Below are positions 44,730 through 56,869 of a stretch of DNA of 64,000 bases, piece after piece. The notes beneath the pieces are model-generated. The model searched no databases. It was given only the letters and a program-made list of their open reading frames with translations, and was not told the origin of the DNA. The DNA comes from Dipteris shenzhenensis (lineage: Eukaryota; Polypodiophyta; Polypodiopsida; Gleicheniales). The stretch is taken from the NCBI GenBank assembly GCA_047967505.1, contig CM106539.1. The stretch is one strand, 5' to 3'. The translations under genes and the position numbers were made by a program. Position 1 is the first letter of the stretch. Every line of letters starts with the position of its first letter.

Positions 44730-46129
44730 ACTAGGATCTAGTTGAGCATGCATGAATGCTTGGAAGCTCAGCAGCTCTGTGGGAAGCTTTATGGATGACT
44801 TTACTTGCATCCGAGTGTGCAGAGACCTTGGAGGAACCTTTGGAAAAGTCACTTTGGTTTTGCGAAGTGGTTTTGAGAGCCTGTTAAGTGTTTTCAAAGA
44901 AAAAATCATTTTTTAAGCTTTTCCCTGTTCCGTTCGATGACAGAGACTCTGTATTGACTTGTAGAGGCAACTATTGCTTGCTTTTGGTGTCCACTTCACT
45001 TTAGGAGCTTGGAAACACCTTCATTCTTGAATCTGGGATCATTTCATTGGATTTCTGACTCACTGTGTCAGTTTCTACGTTTTTCTACCCGAGTATTGGA
45101 ACTCAAGTTTAGAGCAACCATTTGCAGATCTATCAATTCCAGTGGACTCAGAAGGTCCTAAAACTTCTATGTTGTTCATCATTCGCACTCCAATGGAGTT
45201 TACAAACACTTCTGTTTCCAAAAACGTTTTTCAGTCCGTGTGTTGGACCCAGTGATTGAGACCATTGTTTCCAAACCGTCTGTCCCACTGTATTTCGGAT
45301 GCCGCAAAACCTCTACCTGTCAGTTCTTGCACGATTCGGTGGAGTATTTTCAAAGTTATGGATCTCTGTGTATTGGATTTCGTCTCTCTGTTATGCATTT
45401 TTCATTCTAACGTTTTGAAACCTTAGATTTATGCCACATGGCAGTTGATAAGTGTTCACTCCCATTTCTCACTCATCGGTTGGGATTTTGGAGTTCTGGT
45501 AGAAGAGAGATATTTGCAGATTTTCTTGCTGATTTCGATTATGCAATGGTGCCCATGTTTTGAGGCATCTCAGGTTCTATTTTTAGTAGCGGTCATTGCT
45601 GTGGGACCATGATTTCTTGAGCATACTTTATGCAGATCACTCTGGTGGTGTGCATTGGCTTGCAGTGGATGATTTATAGGCCATTTGGATGCATTGAGAT
45701 CCTTATTGGATGCGCTGATAGGCCCAGATTGCCTTGTGGGATGCTATTTTTTATGGACGCTTTGCACATGGATGCTGTTTTATGCTGAGGGACAGCTTTG
45801 ACACATTGTAGGTGATGCACTGATAGTGTTATGCTCTCTTGGATGAGATATTGGTAATGCACATGCCCATGGACGGTGTTTATGCTTGAGCCATTTGGCA
45901 CTTACTGGCATTTTGGATTGCCATTATAGTTGGCATTTTCTTTTGGGCTAGATTTGCTCATATGGATGCATAGTACATGCACATGAGTCAGCTGTATCTT
46001 TTGATGCTTTGAGCTTTGAGTTTTGGTGATATTTTACTCTATTGTGGCATACACATTTAGGTGCACCTAGTATTTGGTGTGATTCTCTCTTGCAGGCACT
46101 AGCGTTTGGGATTTTGCTTTATTTGCATC

Positions 46130-47272
46130 ATGGCATCCTCTTCCATGTCTGGAAAGGAGTTTTTCAACATTAAAAATTTTGATGGGACAAACTTTTCTTT
46201 GTGGAAAGAACAGATAAGGGATGTGCTTATTCAAAAGAAGCAGATTAAACCCTTGGAAGGGATTGAAGCTAAGCCTACAAATATGTCTGAGGATGATTGG
46301 AATGAGTTGGATGCATTAGCAAAGTCTACTATTAGACTTCATCTTGCAAAGTCAGTTTATTTCACAGTAGTAAATGAGTAGACTACGGAAGATTTGTGGA
46401 AGAAACTGTGTGCCACTTATGAGAAGGAAACTGCCTCTAATAAAGTTTACCTCATGAAGAGGTTGTTTGAGCTACAGATGAAGGAAGGGGTATCCATTTC
46501 TTCTCACTTGAATGAATTCAATATTATTTTCAACCAACTTCAGGCTTAGAAGATGAATTTTGATGCAAAGACTAAGGCAATATTTCTCTTATGTTCATTG
46601 CCATCCTCATGGGATACCTTCCGTACAACTGTCAGTAACTATGCACCTGGTGGAGTACTGAAATTTGATGATGTTGTGGGTAGCTTGTTGGCTTAGGAGA
46701 TTAGACGAAAGTCTATGGACGGCAACAAGCGGGATGCAGCCTTAAAAGTGCAAAGGGGCAAATCACAATTAAAGGGGAAGTCCCAAGAAAGAGGGAAGTC
46801 TTGTAGCAAATCCAAGGCACAGAACATTGAGTGTTACCACTGTGGCAAGAAGGGCCATATGAAAAAGGATTACTACAAGCTGAAAAGAGAGCAAAAGGAT
46901 AAGAAAAAGAATGCAAATTGGGGTGGAAATCAAAAGGAAGAGAGTCCAAGGGAGGACAAAGGAAAAGTGAAGATCGAGGAGATCAATGTAGTCACACATG
47001 ATAGTGACAATGACATTCTCTTCATGTCTAGTTTATTTGCAGAGTTGCTTACCACTTCAGATGATGCATATTCCTAGGATTGGATTTTGGATTCTGGTGC
47101 TTCATTCCATGTTACTCCCCATAGGGAATGGTTCTCCACTTATGACAATGGAAAGACAGGTCATGTGCATCTTGGAAATGACTATGCATGTGACATAATG
47201 GGAGTCGGTGACAAAGTTTTCTTTTGCAAATGGGTCTGCATTTATTTTGAAAAATGTGAGACATGTGCCTAA
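46130..47272 (+). pseudogene. Copia gag-protease, one frame with four TAG stops
   Basis: ATG 46130 opens MASSSMSGKEFFNIKNFDG. The frame carries FSLWKEQIRDVL, a CCHC zinc knuckle CYHCGKKGHMKKDYY (last Cys replaced by Tyr) and DWILDSGASFHVT, the aspartic protease. Four TAGs (46379, 46547, 46694, 47075) interrupt this single frame, each at a place where Gln fits the family. A frameshift follows near 47225, and another TAG at 47322 corresponds to a Gln codon in the deleted sister copy at the window's left edge. Confidence 0.8.
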
Positions 47273-47366
47273 GCTGACCAAGAGTCTCATTTCAATGGGT
47301 CAGCTAGATGATGATGGTTTTTAGACCAACTTTGGTTTTGGAAGTTGGAAAATTCAAAAGGGCTCT

Positions 47367-50180
47367 ATGCTTTTGGCTAGGGGTGCCAAGTGTGGGACTT
47401 TGTATCCCTTACATGTGTTAGGGGTGTTTGATCATGTTGTTGCAATAACCGAGCAGCCAAGTACTTCTTTGTGGCATTGCAGGTTGGGGCACATGAGCCA
47501 GAATGGAATGAAACTCTTATGCCATTTGGGTTATGTACCACATTTGAGTTTCTCTGATTTTGAATTTTGTGAGCACTGTCTCTATGGGAAGCAGACTAAA
47601 TTAGCCCATAAAATAAGGGGAAAGAAAGAGTTTGAAAAGCTTGATTTGGTGCATTCGGACGTATGTGGTCCCATGCCTACACGGTCATTAGGGGGGCTGA
47701 ATACTATGTGACATTCATTGATGATGCAACTAGGAAAGTGTGGGCTTATGCTATAGCTCGGAAGAGTGATGTGTTCCAGGTATTTCAAAAATGGCTAGCC
47801 TTGGTTGAGAATCAGTCATGTAGAATGTTTAAATGCCTACGGACTGACAATGGTGGAGAGTATCTCTCTCATGACTTTCAGCATTTCTGTGATACACGTG
47901 GGATTAAGAGGGAGCTCACATCCCCTCGTACTCCAGAGCAAAATCCAGTTACAAAAAAAAGATGAACCGTACCATTCAAGAAAGGTTGCAATGCATGCTT
48001 TCTAATGCAAGTCTTTCTAGTGGTTTTTGGGCTAAGGCAATGAAGACTACAGTGCATGTGGTCAATAGATCACCTAGTAAGAGTTTGGATGGTGGTATTC
48101 CTGAAGAAGCATGGAGTGGCAAGAAGCCCTCTTACTCTCATTTGCATATATTTTGGTGTGAGGCATATGCACATGTGCCAAAAGAGCTTCGAAAGAAGCT
48201 AGATCCTAAGTCTAGGAAATACATCTTTCTAGGTTATGGTGAAAGTGGAGAGATGGGCTATCATCTCTGGGATCCAGAAGCAAAGAAGATCATATGTAGC
48301 CATGATGTAGTCTTCAATGAGAAGAAGATGCATAAGGCACCCATGAGGGATGTGGAAATGAGGAGAATCACTTTCCAGGATGTGAATCCACCTGCATATG
48401 TTGATAAACAGCAAGTTGTCCATGCACCAAATGTGCAAGAAATGGTACCACCAAGTACTCCCATAGGTATACAATCAAGGGTAGATGATGGATCATCTAT
48501 TGGAGGAAATGATGAGCCAAATGTGGCTATAAGCTAAAATGCCCTTAAGAAGATCATCTAGAGTGTCTACACCGCCCGATAGGTTTGTTCCAGGGGTAGA
48601 CTATATGATGCTTACTGATTGCGGGGAGCCTTCTTGCTACAGAGAGGCTATGATGCGCGAGGATCAACGCAAGTGGGAGTATCCTATGCAATCAGAGATG
48701 AGTTCACTTATGAAGAATAAGACTTGGGACTTGGTTTCTTTGCCACATGGAAAGAAAGCATTGCCATGTAAATGGTTCTACAAGATGAAGGTCACAGGTG
48801 ATGATGTGCCTAGGTACAAGGCCCATTTAGTCACTAAAGGGTTCAAGCAAGAGAAGGGTGTGGACTTTGATGAGATATTCTCTCCAGCTATGAAGATGAC
48901 CACACTTAGATACATGCTTGGACTAGTGGCAACAAAAGATATGGAGCTTATGCAAATGGATGTCAAGACAGCTTTCTTGCATGGGGATCTGCATGAGGAA
49001 ATTTACATGGTGCAACCGAAAGGCTTTGAAGAAAAGGGAAAAGAGCATGTAGTTTGCAAGCTGAAGAAGAGTTTATATGGTCTTAAGCAAGTGCCTAGAA
49101 AATGGTATCATAAGTTTGATGCTTTCGTTTGCTCCCACGGTTTTAGAAGGAGTGAAATTGATCACTGTCTCTACACTAAAAGGGCTAAGGATAATAGCTT
49201 GATAATCTTGGCACTATATGTGGATGATTTATGCTATTGGCTAGCAAGAATACTTATGAGCTAGATGCATTAAAGGCCAAGTTGCATGAGGCCTTTGATA
49301 TGAAGGATTTGGGACTTGCAGGTCATATTCTTGGTATGCGCATCACGCGTGATCAGAGTAGGAAACTCCTTTGGCATTCACAGAAGGAGTATGTTACAAA
49401 AGTATTGCAACGTTTCAATATGGAGGGGGGGAAGGCAGTGAGTACTCCATTGCCTCCATATGTGAAATTGAGTCATACAGATAGTCCCAAATCAGATGAG
49501 GAGAGGGACATGATGGCCAAGGTTCCTTATGCATCAGTGGTTGGGAGTCTTATGTATGCTATGATAGCTACTAGACCAGACATTGCATTTGCAGTGGGAG
49601 TTATTAGCCAATATATGGCTAATCCAGGAAAGAGGCATTGGGAGGTAGTTAAGTGCATCATGAGGTACATGAAGGGTACCAAGGAGATGTGCATCTGCTT
49701 TGGTAGAGGAGACATGCATGTACTTGGGTACACAGATTCAAACTATGCAAGAGGCATGTGGATAGTAGGAGATCCACTTCTGGTTATGTGTTCACCTTTG
49801 CAGGTGGTGCAGTGTCGTGGATGTCTCGCACACAAAAGTGTGTTGCTTTGTCTACCATAGAGGCTGAGTATGTTGTAGCCATAGAGGGTTGCAAGGAGGC
49901 TATATGGCTTGATTGGCTAGTGGGAGATTTGGGGATTCATACAAGTGTACCGACATTGCATAGTGATTCTATGAGTGCTATTCAGCTAGCACGGAATCCG
50001 GTCTTTCATGCAAAGACCAAACACATTGAGGTCAAGTACCATTTCATTAGGGAGTTACTTGAGGAGAAGCGCATAGATCTTGTCAAGGTTTATATAGATG
50101 ATAACCCTGCAGATATGCTGACAAAGAGTCTACCTAGTCAACAGTTTGAGTATTGTCGTGTATTGATGGGCATTGGATAG
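47367..50180 (+). pseudogene. Copia pol: integrase, reverse transcriptase, RNase H with frameshifts
   Basis: 47367-47711 carries the pre-integrase HCRLGHMSQNGM and CEHCLYGKQTK zinc finger. 47690-47965 is the integrase core (VTFIDDATRKVW, CLRTDNGGEYLS). 47962-48537 is the integrase end (IQERLQCMLSNASL). 48539-49264 is reverse transcriptase (KWFYKMKVTGDD, MDVKTAFLHGDLHEE, ALYVDDL). 49231-49760 is the thumb and connection (DMKDLGLAGHILGMRI). 49758-50180 is RNase H (DSRRSTSGYVF, ALSTIEAEYV, HIEVKYHFIRE). Single-base shifts lie near 47690, 47955, 49235 and 49745. Domains are complete but not in one frame. Confidence 0.85.
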
Positions 50181-50233
50181 TATGCTCCTTGGTTGTTCTC
50201 CCTTAAAGGCACATTGTCCTTTAAGTGGGAGGT

Positions 50234-50403
50234 TGTGGGAGTTAAAGGTCATTGTGCCTTTACTCCAGTTATGTACGATAATCAAACACATATATAAATG
50301 AATGAAAAAGAAGATAAGGGTGTTTTGCACCCACTAAAACTTGTGTGGCTCTCTGTTTCTCTCTCTCCCTCTTCCGTTCTTGCTTCCGTTGAAAGTACTC
50401 TCA
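50234..50403 (+). repeat. 3' LTR of the copia element
   Basis: 170 bp, same ends as the 5' LTR, about 11 differences from it. Confidence 0.9.
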
Positions 50404-50524
50404 AGTTTAAGGGTTAAAAGGAGGATCCAAGGTTCAAAGTAAAGTACATGGTGGAGAACTCATCTCCCTTGTAGATCATGGAGGTCAAGGGTTGAGGGAC
50501 TAATCTAAGGGAGAAGGGTTTAGG

Positions 50525-50735
50525 AGGAGCATAGGAGTGGGAGAGGAAGAAGGTGTAAGAGCATGGGGGAGGAGAAGGGAGGAGGAGAAGGGAGGAGAGG
50601 GGAGGAGAAGGGAGGAGAAGGGAAGAGGAGAGGGAGGAGAAGGGAGGATAAGGGAGAAGGAGAGGGAGAAGAAGGGAGGAGGAGAGGAGAGGACGAGTTG
50701 CAAGGTTGTAGGAGAAGGGAGTAGGAGGCAAGGTT
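50525..50735. repeat. Purine-only-like GGAGAAGGGA tract
   Basis: About 200 bp nearly all G/A, with GGAGAAGGGAGGAG units. The reverse frames rich in Ser/Pro/Leu are artefacts. Confidence 0.8.
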
Positions 50736-50884
50736 AGGACATGCTTTTGGATGTGGAGTGCAAGGAAGCATGGACACTTGGAGACAATTGCTTGGAATAC
50801 CAAAGTAGAACTCCACACAATGCCCCAAAAAGTGTGGCTTCATTCCATTATGGGGTATTTATACAAGTTGGAGAGCTTCTCTCT

Positions 50885-51062
50885 CTGCATGTAGAAATTG
50901 TATGACATTCTCTCTCTACATGTAGAACTTGCATCTAGGATGCGCATATAGAAGTTGCATGTTGCATGTAGAAGTTGCATGTAGAACATGCATGTAGGAG
51001 TTGCATGTACAAACTGCATGTAGGAATTGTATATAAAACTTGCATGTAGGACTTGCATGTTG
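50885..51062. repeat. Short tandem GCATGTAGAAGTT-type repeat (~12-13 bp)
   Basis: About a dozen diverged copies of (T)GCATGTAGAANTT. Lies in the remainder of the gypsy flank. Confidence 0.75.
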
Positions 51063-51064
51063 AA

Positions 51065-52600
51065 GAAACGTGTGGAGGATTCCTAAGAGAGATTATCCCT
51101 AGCCTTATTATGCAAGTACAAGCGAAGCTTTGCTGCTACTCTACACACACATTCTGTGCTACTTCAGTCCATGCTAGCACAGAGACAACAGCTGTAGCAC
51201 TTGGAAGTGGCCACTGAGGACTACCAAAAGAAGGCAATGAAAGATATTATAATGTTCCGTACTAACCTTCTTCATCAGATAAGATGAACATTTAGTCATT
51301 AAAAAAGGTCCCATCCTTCTTGAACTCTAATAACATGTGACCTTCACACTAAAGTGTATTGATCTCAGAATGGATGACATGGAACACCCTAGTTAAGCAG
51401 GTTGTAGGTTCTCACTCTACATAAGTAGAGGGATACAAATCTGTGAAACAATATGAGGGATAAGAAATTTTTGTCAGTGTCTCCAACCAAATGTAAAAAC
51501 AATTCAACTTGACTCCCCTTAAGCACACCATCAAGTACTTATGATTGGGCCTATGATGTGGAAGGGCTTCATCTGAATGCACGTATATATCAGTATACAT
51601 GAAAATATGCTAAAATATAAATACGATTGACTATCTTATTGCTAGGAGTGACTTCAAAATCCATGATTCTCCCCTTACCAAATTTGGACAAGTCCCCTAC
51701 AAGGCTTCCATTTCAATTATAACACCAACAAATAGTTGGTTGCATTTGATGCAAGCATTACAAAAATTTTGGACTAAAAAAGGGGGCCTTTGGAGAATCA
51801 CTAAAATATTAAAGACTTGGATAAGGGAATATGGGATCCATGAAGGAGATTATGCCATGTGGACTTCTTCATAACAGAGACTCCCCAAATCTAAGGGAAA
51901 TTCCACTTTTTTTCAAAATACCCCAAAAAATGTCATAAGTGCTTCACAATAAAAAATTGCCTTTGGTAGGCCTGCCTTGACCATGTCAGGCCTCCTTGTT
52001 TTCCTCCCATCGCAAACTATCCCCTAGCTAGAACTATGCTCACGTTTTCCATTTGCTTCATCCATTTGGCCCAAAGTTTGACTTCCTAATGAACTCTCTC
52101 GTTATTCTCTCTCTTCCAAAACATTTCAAACATCCATTCCCGCCATTTTGTAGCAGTTGGTTTCAAACTATCTTCATTCAACTCTTGATTATTCATTCTC
52201 TCTCCTCTTTGCTCACGTTTTTCTTCCACTTGCAAAAATCTATCAACGAAACTTCTACCCAAGCTCTATTTGTCCCTCTTCTCTTCCATTTATTCTCTAC
52301 TTATTGCATTCTCTCTTAGAAACCAAAGTTGTGACCTGGATGGAGAGACAAATGGGCGTTCTATCATTTTTTTCTCTTTCTCTACCATTTTGGAGTACAG
52401 AGAGTCAACTCTAGAAGAACAAATACATAATTTCGAGGTAACAAAGTGAATTCACTTTGAAAGTTTTGTCTGTAGTAAGTAGATATGCTTTTATCTCATA
52501 GTTTGTTTATATGTTTGTTACAAAAGGCAAGGAGGAGGGAGAGATTGAGGTAGATGATATTTAAAACAATAAGACTATTTTTTATGTTTGTTTCTTCACT
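51065..52600. other. Spacer; contains a minus-strand exon-like piece at 51340-51455
   Basis: The reverse complement of 51340-51455 (CACAGATTTGTATCCCTCTA..) matches 53515-53620 on the plus strand. Otherwise CT-rich low-complexity text without gene evidence. Confidence 0.5.
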
Positions 52601-52610
52601 AGTTTAGGTG

Positions 52611-52614
<4 letters not shown>

Positions 52615-52647
<33 letters not shown>

Positions 52648-52993
52648 TTATAACACAAATTGCTATGTTTTTTTTGTTTGAGGGGATGAGTGAGGGAGAT
52701 AGATAGAAATTGTATTTCAAACTACTATGTTTTAGAAGTATTTGAGAAGGAAGGAAGAAAAAGAGATCCTAAACTAATCAACAAGTTTTGGGAGGGAGAT
52801 AGAGAGATATATATATGATCTTTGATGATGTTTTGTTTGTTTGTGTGAGGGGCTAGGGAGAAATAGCACAGGAAGAGAGCATATGTTAAACTAATTATTT
52901 CAAAATAATTTGTTGTTTGTTTGAGACAGAGAGAGAGAAGTATTCTATGTATTTTGAAATAATTTTTTGCTTGTTTGTGTGAGAGGCTTAGTT

Positions 52994-53024
<31 letters not shown>

Positions 53025-53115
53025 CAGAGAAAGAGAGAAAGAAGATAAACATTTTGAGGGTATATGGAAGTAGAAAGAGGTTGAAAGAGCTAATTTTAAT
53101 CATATGGTACAGGGG
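52615..53115. repeat. GA-rich dispersed repeat, inverted copy of 20757-21175
   Basis: (GA)n at 52616-52642 and about 52996-53021. 52731-53115 matches the reverse complement of 20757-21175 over about 385 bp, including the TATATATA and TTTGTTTGTGTGAG parts. Confidence 0.75.
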
Positions 53116-53184
53116 AAGAAACTATGGAAGTAGAAAATGATAGATATTAAAGTAGTTTATAGTCTGTTGTATTGAAGAATGTTA

Positions 53185-54055
53185 AGGATGAGCATGGGGA
53201 ATGGATTCCTCAGCTCTATAGGAAATATTCTTGAATCACAATGCAACCCACTAATCATGGGTGCTATAAAGTGGGTTGGAAGGATGCAATGGACATCTCC
53301 AAACATTTGAAGGGAAGGATTTCTTGGCAATAACACGGTGACACAGGTATATATTCAGCATGTCTTTACCCATGCAACATATACATGCATCCGAATGCAG
53401 GCCTTCCATATCATAGGCCCAATTGTAATTTTTTCAAATTGTATTAGTACTTCATTTGCATTTTAGAGTATTTGCATTTATTTGGGGAATTTAACACAAT
53501 TGTCTTATGCCTTATATTTGTTTTACAGATTTATATCCATCTGCTTATAAAGAGTGGGAGCCCGCAACATGTGTAACTAGGGTGTTGCATGTCCTCCATG
53601 CTAAGATCAGGAGTCTTCAATATGAAGTTCGTACAGCATTAGAATTAAAAAAGGACGGGATCTTCTTCTATGACTCAATGCTTATTGTGCTAGATTAGAA
53701 AGGCCAATATGGTAGATTAGAATCTCTTCCCTTGCCTTCTTTTGACAATCCATAATGGTCGTTTCCAAGCATGGAGATAAGTGAATCATATAGGAATAGA
53801 ATGTTTAATGATGTGAGAAATGCTATGAATCCAACTACTGGTGGAAGAAATGCTAGGTTAAGCTGGTTTCTTCCATTTCCATGCTTTGTTGATTTCTTTG
53901 CAAGTTGTAGGCAATTAACGAAAACAAAGATTACTTACACTTGCAAGAGCTTAGAATTGGACTGGCTGTCTGAGCTATTTGATAATGGATGGACAACAAT
54001 AACATGTTTGGTACAGTGTCGATTGGACACTTCAGATGTGAGATTTCAGTGAACA
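53185..54055 (+). pseudogene. Decayed exon-like fragments of an unrecognised gene
   Basis: Text before 53345 reads KDEHGEWIPQLYRKYS with later stops; a donor-like CAG/GTATAT (53347) and an acceptor TTTTACAG (about 53528) follow. Then comes DLYPSAYKEWEPATCVTRVLH..LQYEVRTALELKKDG (53529-53695). A further frame at 53771-54052 (MEISESYRNRMFNDVRNAMN) may be another exon. The middle piece has an inverted homolog at 51340-51455, so it is a repeated or captured gene fragment. Product unknown. Confidence 0.35.
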
Positions 54056-54059
54056 CATC

Positions 54060-54700
54060 TTACAATTTTTGTTTGTATAAAAAATGCTCAAGATAGTATG
54101 TAAAAATAGATCCCAAATTTTGTGGGTATTTCATTGGAAGGCAAAATCTATGCATGACTTTCACATATAGAAGGTTTATTTAGAAGAAACTACAATGGGA
54201 AGCAATGGATTATGATCTGCGTGGTGGGACTCACAATCCCATTGTTGAGGTATTAATTTTTCGGCAAGGACATCCTGATATAATGTTGGAATTGGAAGAG
54301 GAGTGGACCATGCAATTCATCTTGGAAGAATTGTAGTTGCCAACAACAAGCCCTCCCCAGGACTATTATTTTATACTTGATAATTACAAAGTTAGATATA
54401 GGGATGAGACAAGTGTCCTTTGTAAGAATTGTTGCCCCCCCGTACTCTAGAGATATTGGAGACATGATGGTGGGGATTTCATAATATCCAGCTGCTTGGG
54501 TCCTTAGTGCTTCAATGATACACTTGGCCATGAGGCATTGTTACATGTATGAACAAAATTCATAAATAATACAAAGTGTTGTTTAATTTATTATTAAGGT
54601 TGTATTTATTAGTTTGTGCCTCTAGATTGATGGCTCTCTATGGTCTATGAATGATAAAGTGATAAATAGTTGTAAATTTAACTCTATGTGGATATTTGTA
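54060..54700. other. Spacer without recognisable gene
   Basis: Nothing identifiable on either strand. Confidence 0.4.
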
Positions 54701-54715
54701 TATCTGTATTATGCA

Positions 54716-54793
54716 AGAGAGAGAGAGAGAGAGAGAGAATAAGAGAGGGAGAGAGTGAGAGAGACAGTTAGAAATTAAGAGTGTGCAAAAGAG

Positions 54794-54829
<36 letters not shown>

Positions 54830-54967
54830 GGGGGGGGAGTTAAGAGTGTAATAAGGGCATTGATAGAGTAAGAGAGAGAGAGAGTAGTCAGGGACACAAA
54901 GGGTGGGAAAAGAGATAGAGGGAGGGGGAGGGAAAGACAGAGATAGAGAGGGGGACAGAAAGACGGA

Positions 54968-55027
<60 letters not shown>

Positions 55028-55170
55028 TCAGGGACACAAAGGGAGGGAAAAGAGACAGAGGGAGGGGGAGGGAAAGATGAAGATAGAGAGGGGGACAGAA
55101 AGAGGAATATGGAGAGAGAGAGAGAGAGATAGACAAACAGACAGAGAGAGAGAGAGAGAGAGAGAAAGTT
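54716..55170. repeat. GA microsatellites with 140-bp tandem duplication
   Basis: Several (GA)n runs. The block GTAGTCAGGGACACAAAGGG is repeated at 54884 and 55024 with the following ~90 bp alike. Open frames of Ser/Leu repeats are artefacts. Confidence 0.85.
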
Positions 55171-55263
55171 AAGATTGCATTTATTCATTTGCACCTCTAA
55201 ATTGAGAAAGAGAAAAAAAGAAAGTTTATTAAGGTCTTCGAGAGACTAGGAGACTAAAAAAAG

Positions 55264-55411
55264 CCCTAGATACAACTGATCCAAAGGGTGGAGTCACTAA
55301 CAAAATACAAAAAATGTATTGTAAAATCTAGTGTCAAATGTCCATGTCATAGATAGCTAAGGGAAATGAGGCAACAAGATAATCATCAAGTTCCACACAC
55401 ACACACACAAA
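55264..55411. repeat. ~148-bp direct duplication, first copy
   Basis: Matches 56226-56372 with few changes (TGGAGTCACTAACAAAATAC.., ending in (CA)n). The copies are about 962 bp apart. Confidence 0.85.
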
Positions 55412-56225
55412 TGATTAGTAAATGTATCTCACATAAACATTTATTTCTTCACACACACACATACACATACACACATGTATACTTCTTCTTTTAAGTAACC
55501 CCCCGTGAAATCTCTCCTTTACACTATCTTTTTAATCAACCCATGCACCAAGCACACTAATCCTCCCATACCTTCACTAATCCCTTCTCAACCCATGAAC
55601 TTATTCGCTCCTTAGTCCATATATATATATATATATAATCTAAGAATCCATATGGTTGTCTATATTCCTAGGTAAAGCGATAACAAGCCGGGGAAAACAG
55701 ACATTACCTATCTACCCAATCGTAACTATGATGTTATAACATCTAGTTTGTTTGGATGGTCGCAGGTAAGTGGACCCTGACCTCGGAACGTGGACTGCTT
55801 GAGGATTCGACATCTTTTTTCAATACCGTGTTTGTCAAACTCAATATTATTGAAAATTCTTAATTTTGGTGAAATTTTTTGCAAACTTTGGTTATTGCAT
55901 TTTTCAATTTAGATGTCTTAAACATTTTTTTCTTATATATTTCCCTTAACAAGAAAACTTTTTATCCAATTGATGGAATTAATTGTATGGCTCAATTATT
56001 GATGGGACTTTTTAATCTAAACACACACTTTGATTTCCCAGCTAGCCTTTGGTCGGGCTAGTGCCATACAATTAATTCACATCCATTGGATAATTCTTTA
56101 GCATGGAAAATCCCTAGTCATTTTTTAATCCGTCTTAGTTTTTACTAACCTTTATATCTATTTTGCATAAATGGTTTACGCATTTACTATTGGAATCATT
56201 TTTTTATTTTGACACTTATCATACA
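55412..56225. other. Spacer between duplicated blocks
   Basis: Contains (CA)n, (TA)n at 55619-55637, and a dispersed piece (55843-55965) also found at 15633-15745 in the giant element. No gene seen. Confidence 0.5.
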
Positions 56226-56369
56226 GATCCTAGATACAACTGACCAAAGGTGGAGTCACTAACAAAATACAAAAAATGTATTGTAAAATCCGGTGTCCGA
56301 TGTCCATGCCATAGATAGCTAAGGGAAATGAGGCAACAAGATGATCATCGGGTTCCACACACACACACA

Positions 56370-56372
<3 letters not shown>
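56226..56372. repeat. ~148-bp direct duplication, second copy
   Basis: See 55264-55411. It is followed by (GA)n with the same GGGACAYAAAGGGAGGGAAA phrases as at 54.9 kb. Confidence 0.85.
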
Positions 56373-56420
<48 letters not shown>

Positions 56421-56668
56421 GGGACATAAAGGGAGGGAAATAGATAGAGAGAGAGGGAGGGGGGGAGAGAGAGAGAGAGAGAGAGAGAGCAAAGAGGGAC
56501 ACAAAGGGATGGAAAGGAAGAAAGAAAGAAAGAAATATTAATGTCCTTGGAAAACCTTACGAGTCTATGGGACAAAGTACAATTATAGATCAAAATGCAT
56601 ATAAGCCGCTGTGGGCTGAGGCAGAGGGAGGGGAGAGACAAAGGAAGGGAAAGATGGAGAGGGAGAGG

Positions 56669-56710
<42 letters not shown>
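56373..56710. repeat. GA microsatellite block
   Basis: (GA)n at 56373-56418, 56464-56489 and 56676-56708 separated by GGGACACAAAGGG-like phrases. Confidence 0.85.
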
Positions 56711-56711
<1 letters not shown>

Positions 56712-56869
56712 TCCAAAGTAAAACCAATAAATATAAAAATATTTTAATTGAAAACCATTTTAAGGGCATGCCCTTTTATAAAGTACACTTCTAAGGTCAT
56801 TTTCCCACTCTTGAGTAATCCTGCTTTTCATAGCCTACTCTTTCATTTTCTTGAGCATCCTCTTGCATC

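Larger units (their letters stand above)
44560..50403 (+). mobile_element. Structurally complete Ty1/copia retrotransposon, 5844 bp, coding-dead
   Basis: 170-bp LTRs begin TGTGGGAG and end TCTCA, and AGTTT flanks both sides (44555-44559 and 50404-50408). The purine tract AAGTGGGAGGT precedes the 3' LTR. Order gag, protease, integrase, reverse transcriptase, RNase H is that of Ty1/copia. The LTRs differ at about 11 of 170 positions, so the insertion is not recent. A 1.4-kb untranslated leader separates the 5' LTR from gag. It lies in the gypsy relic. Confidence 0.9.

Noticed and set aside
50414-50843. Pro/Ser/Leu-rich frames on the minus strand
   Set aside because: Produced by the purine tract; no start context, domain or conservation.
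54775-55194. Long Ser/Leu/Pro frames over the GA blocks
   Set aside because: Artefacts of (GA)n; all frames are open in such tracts.
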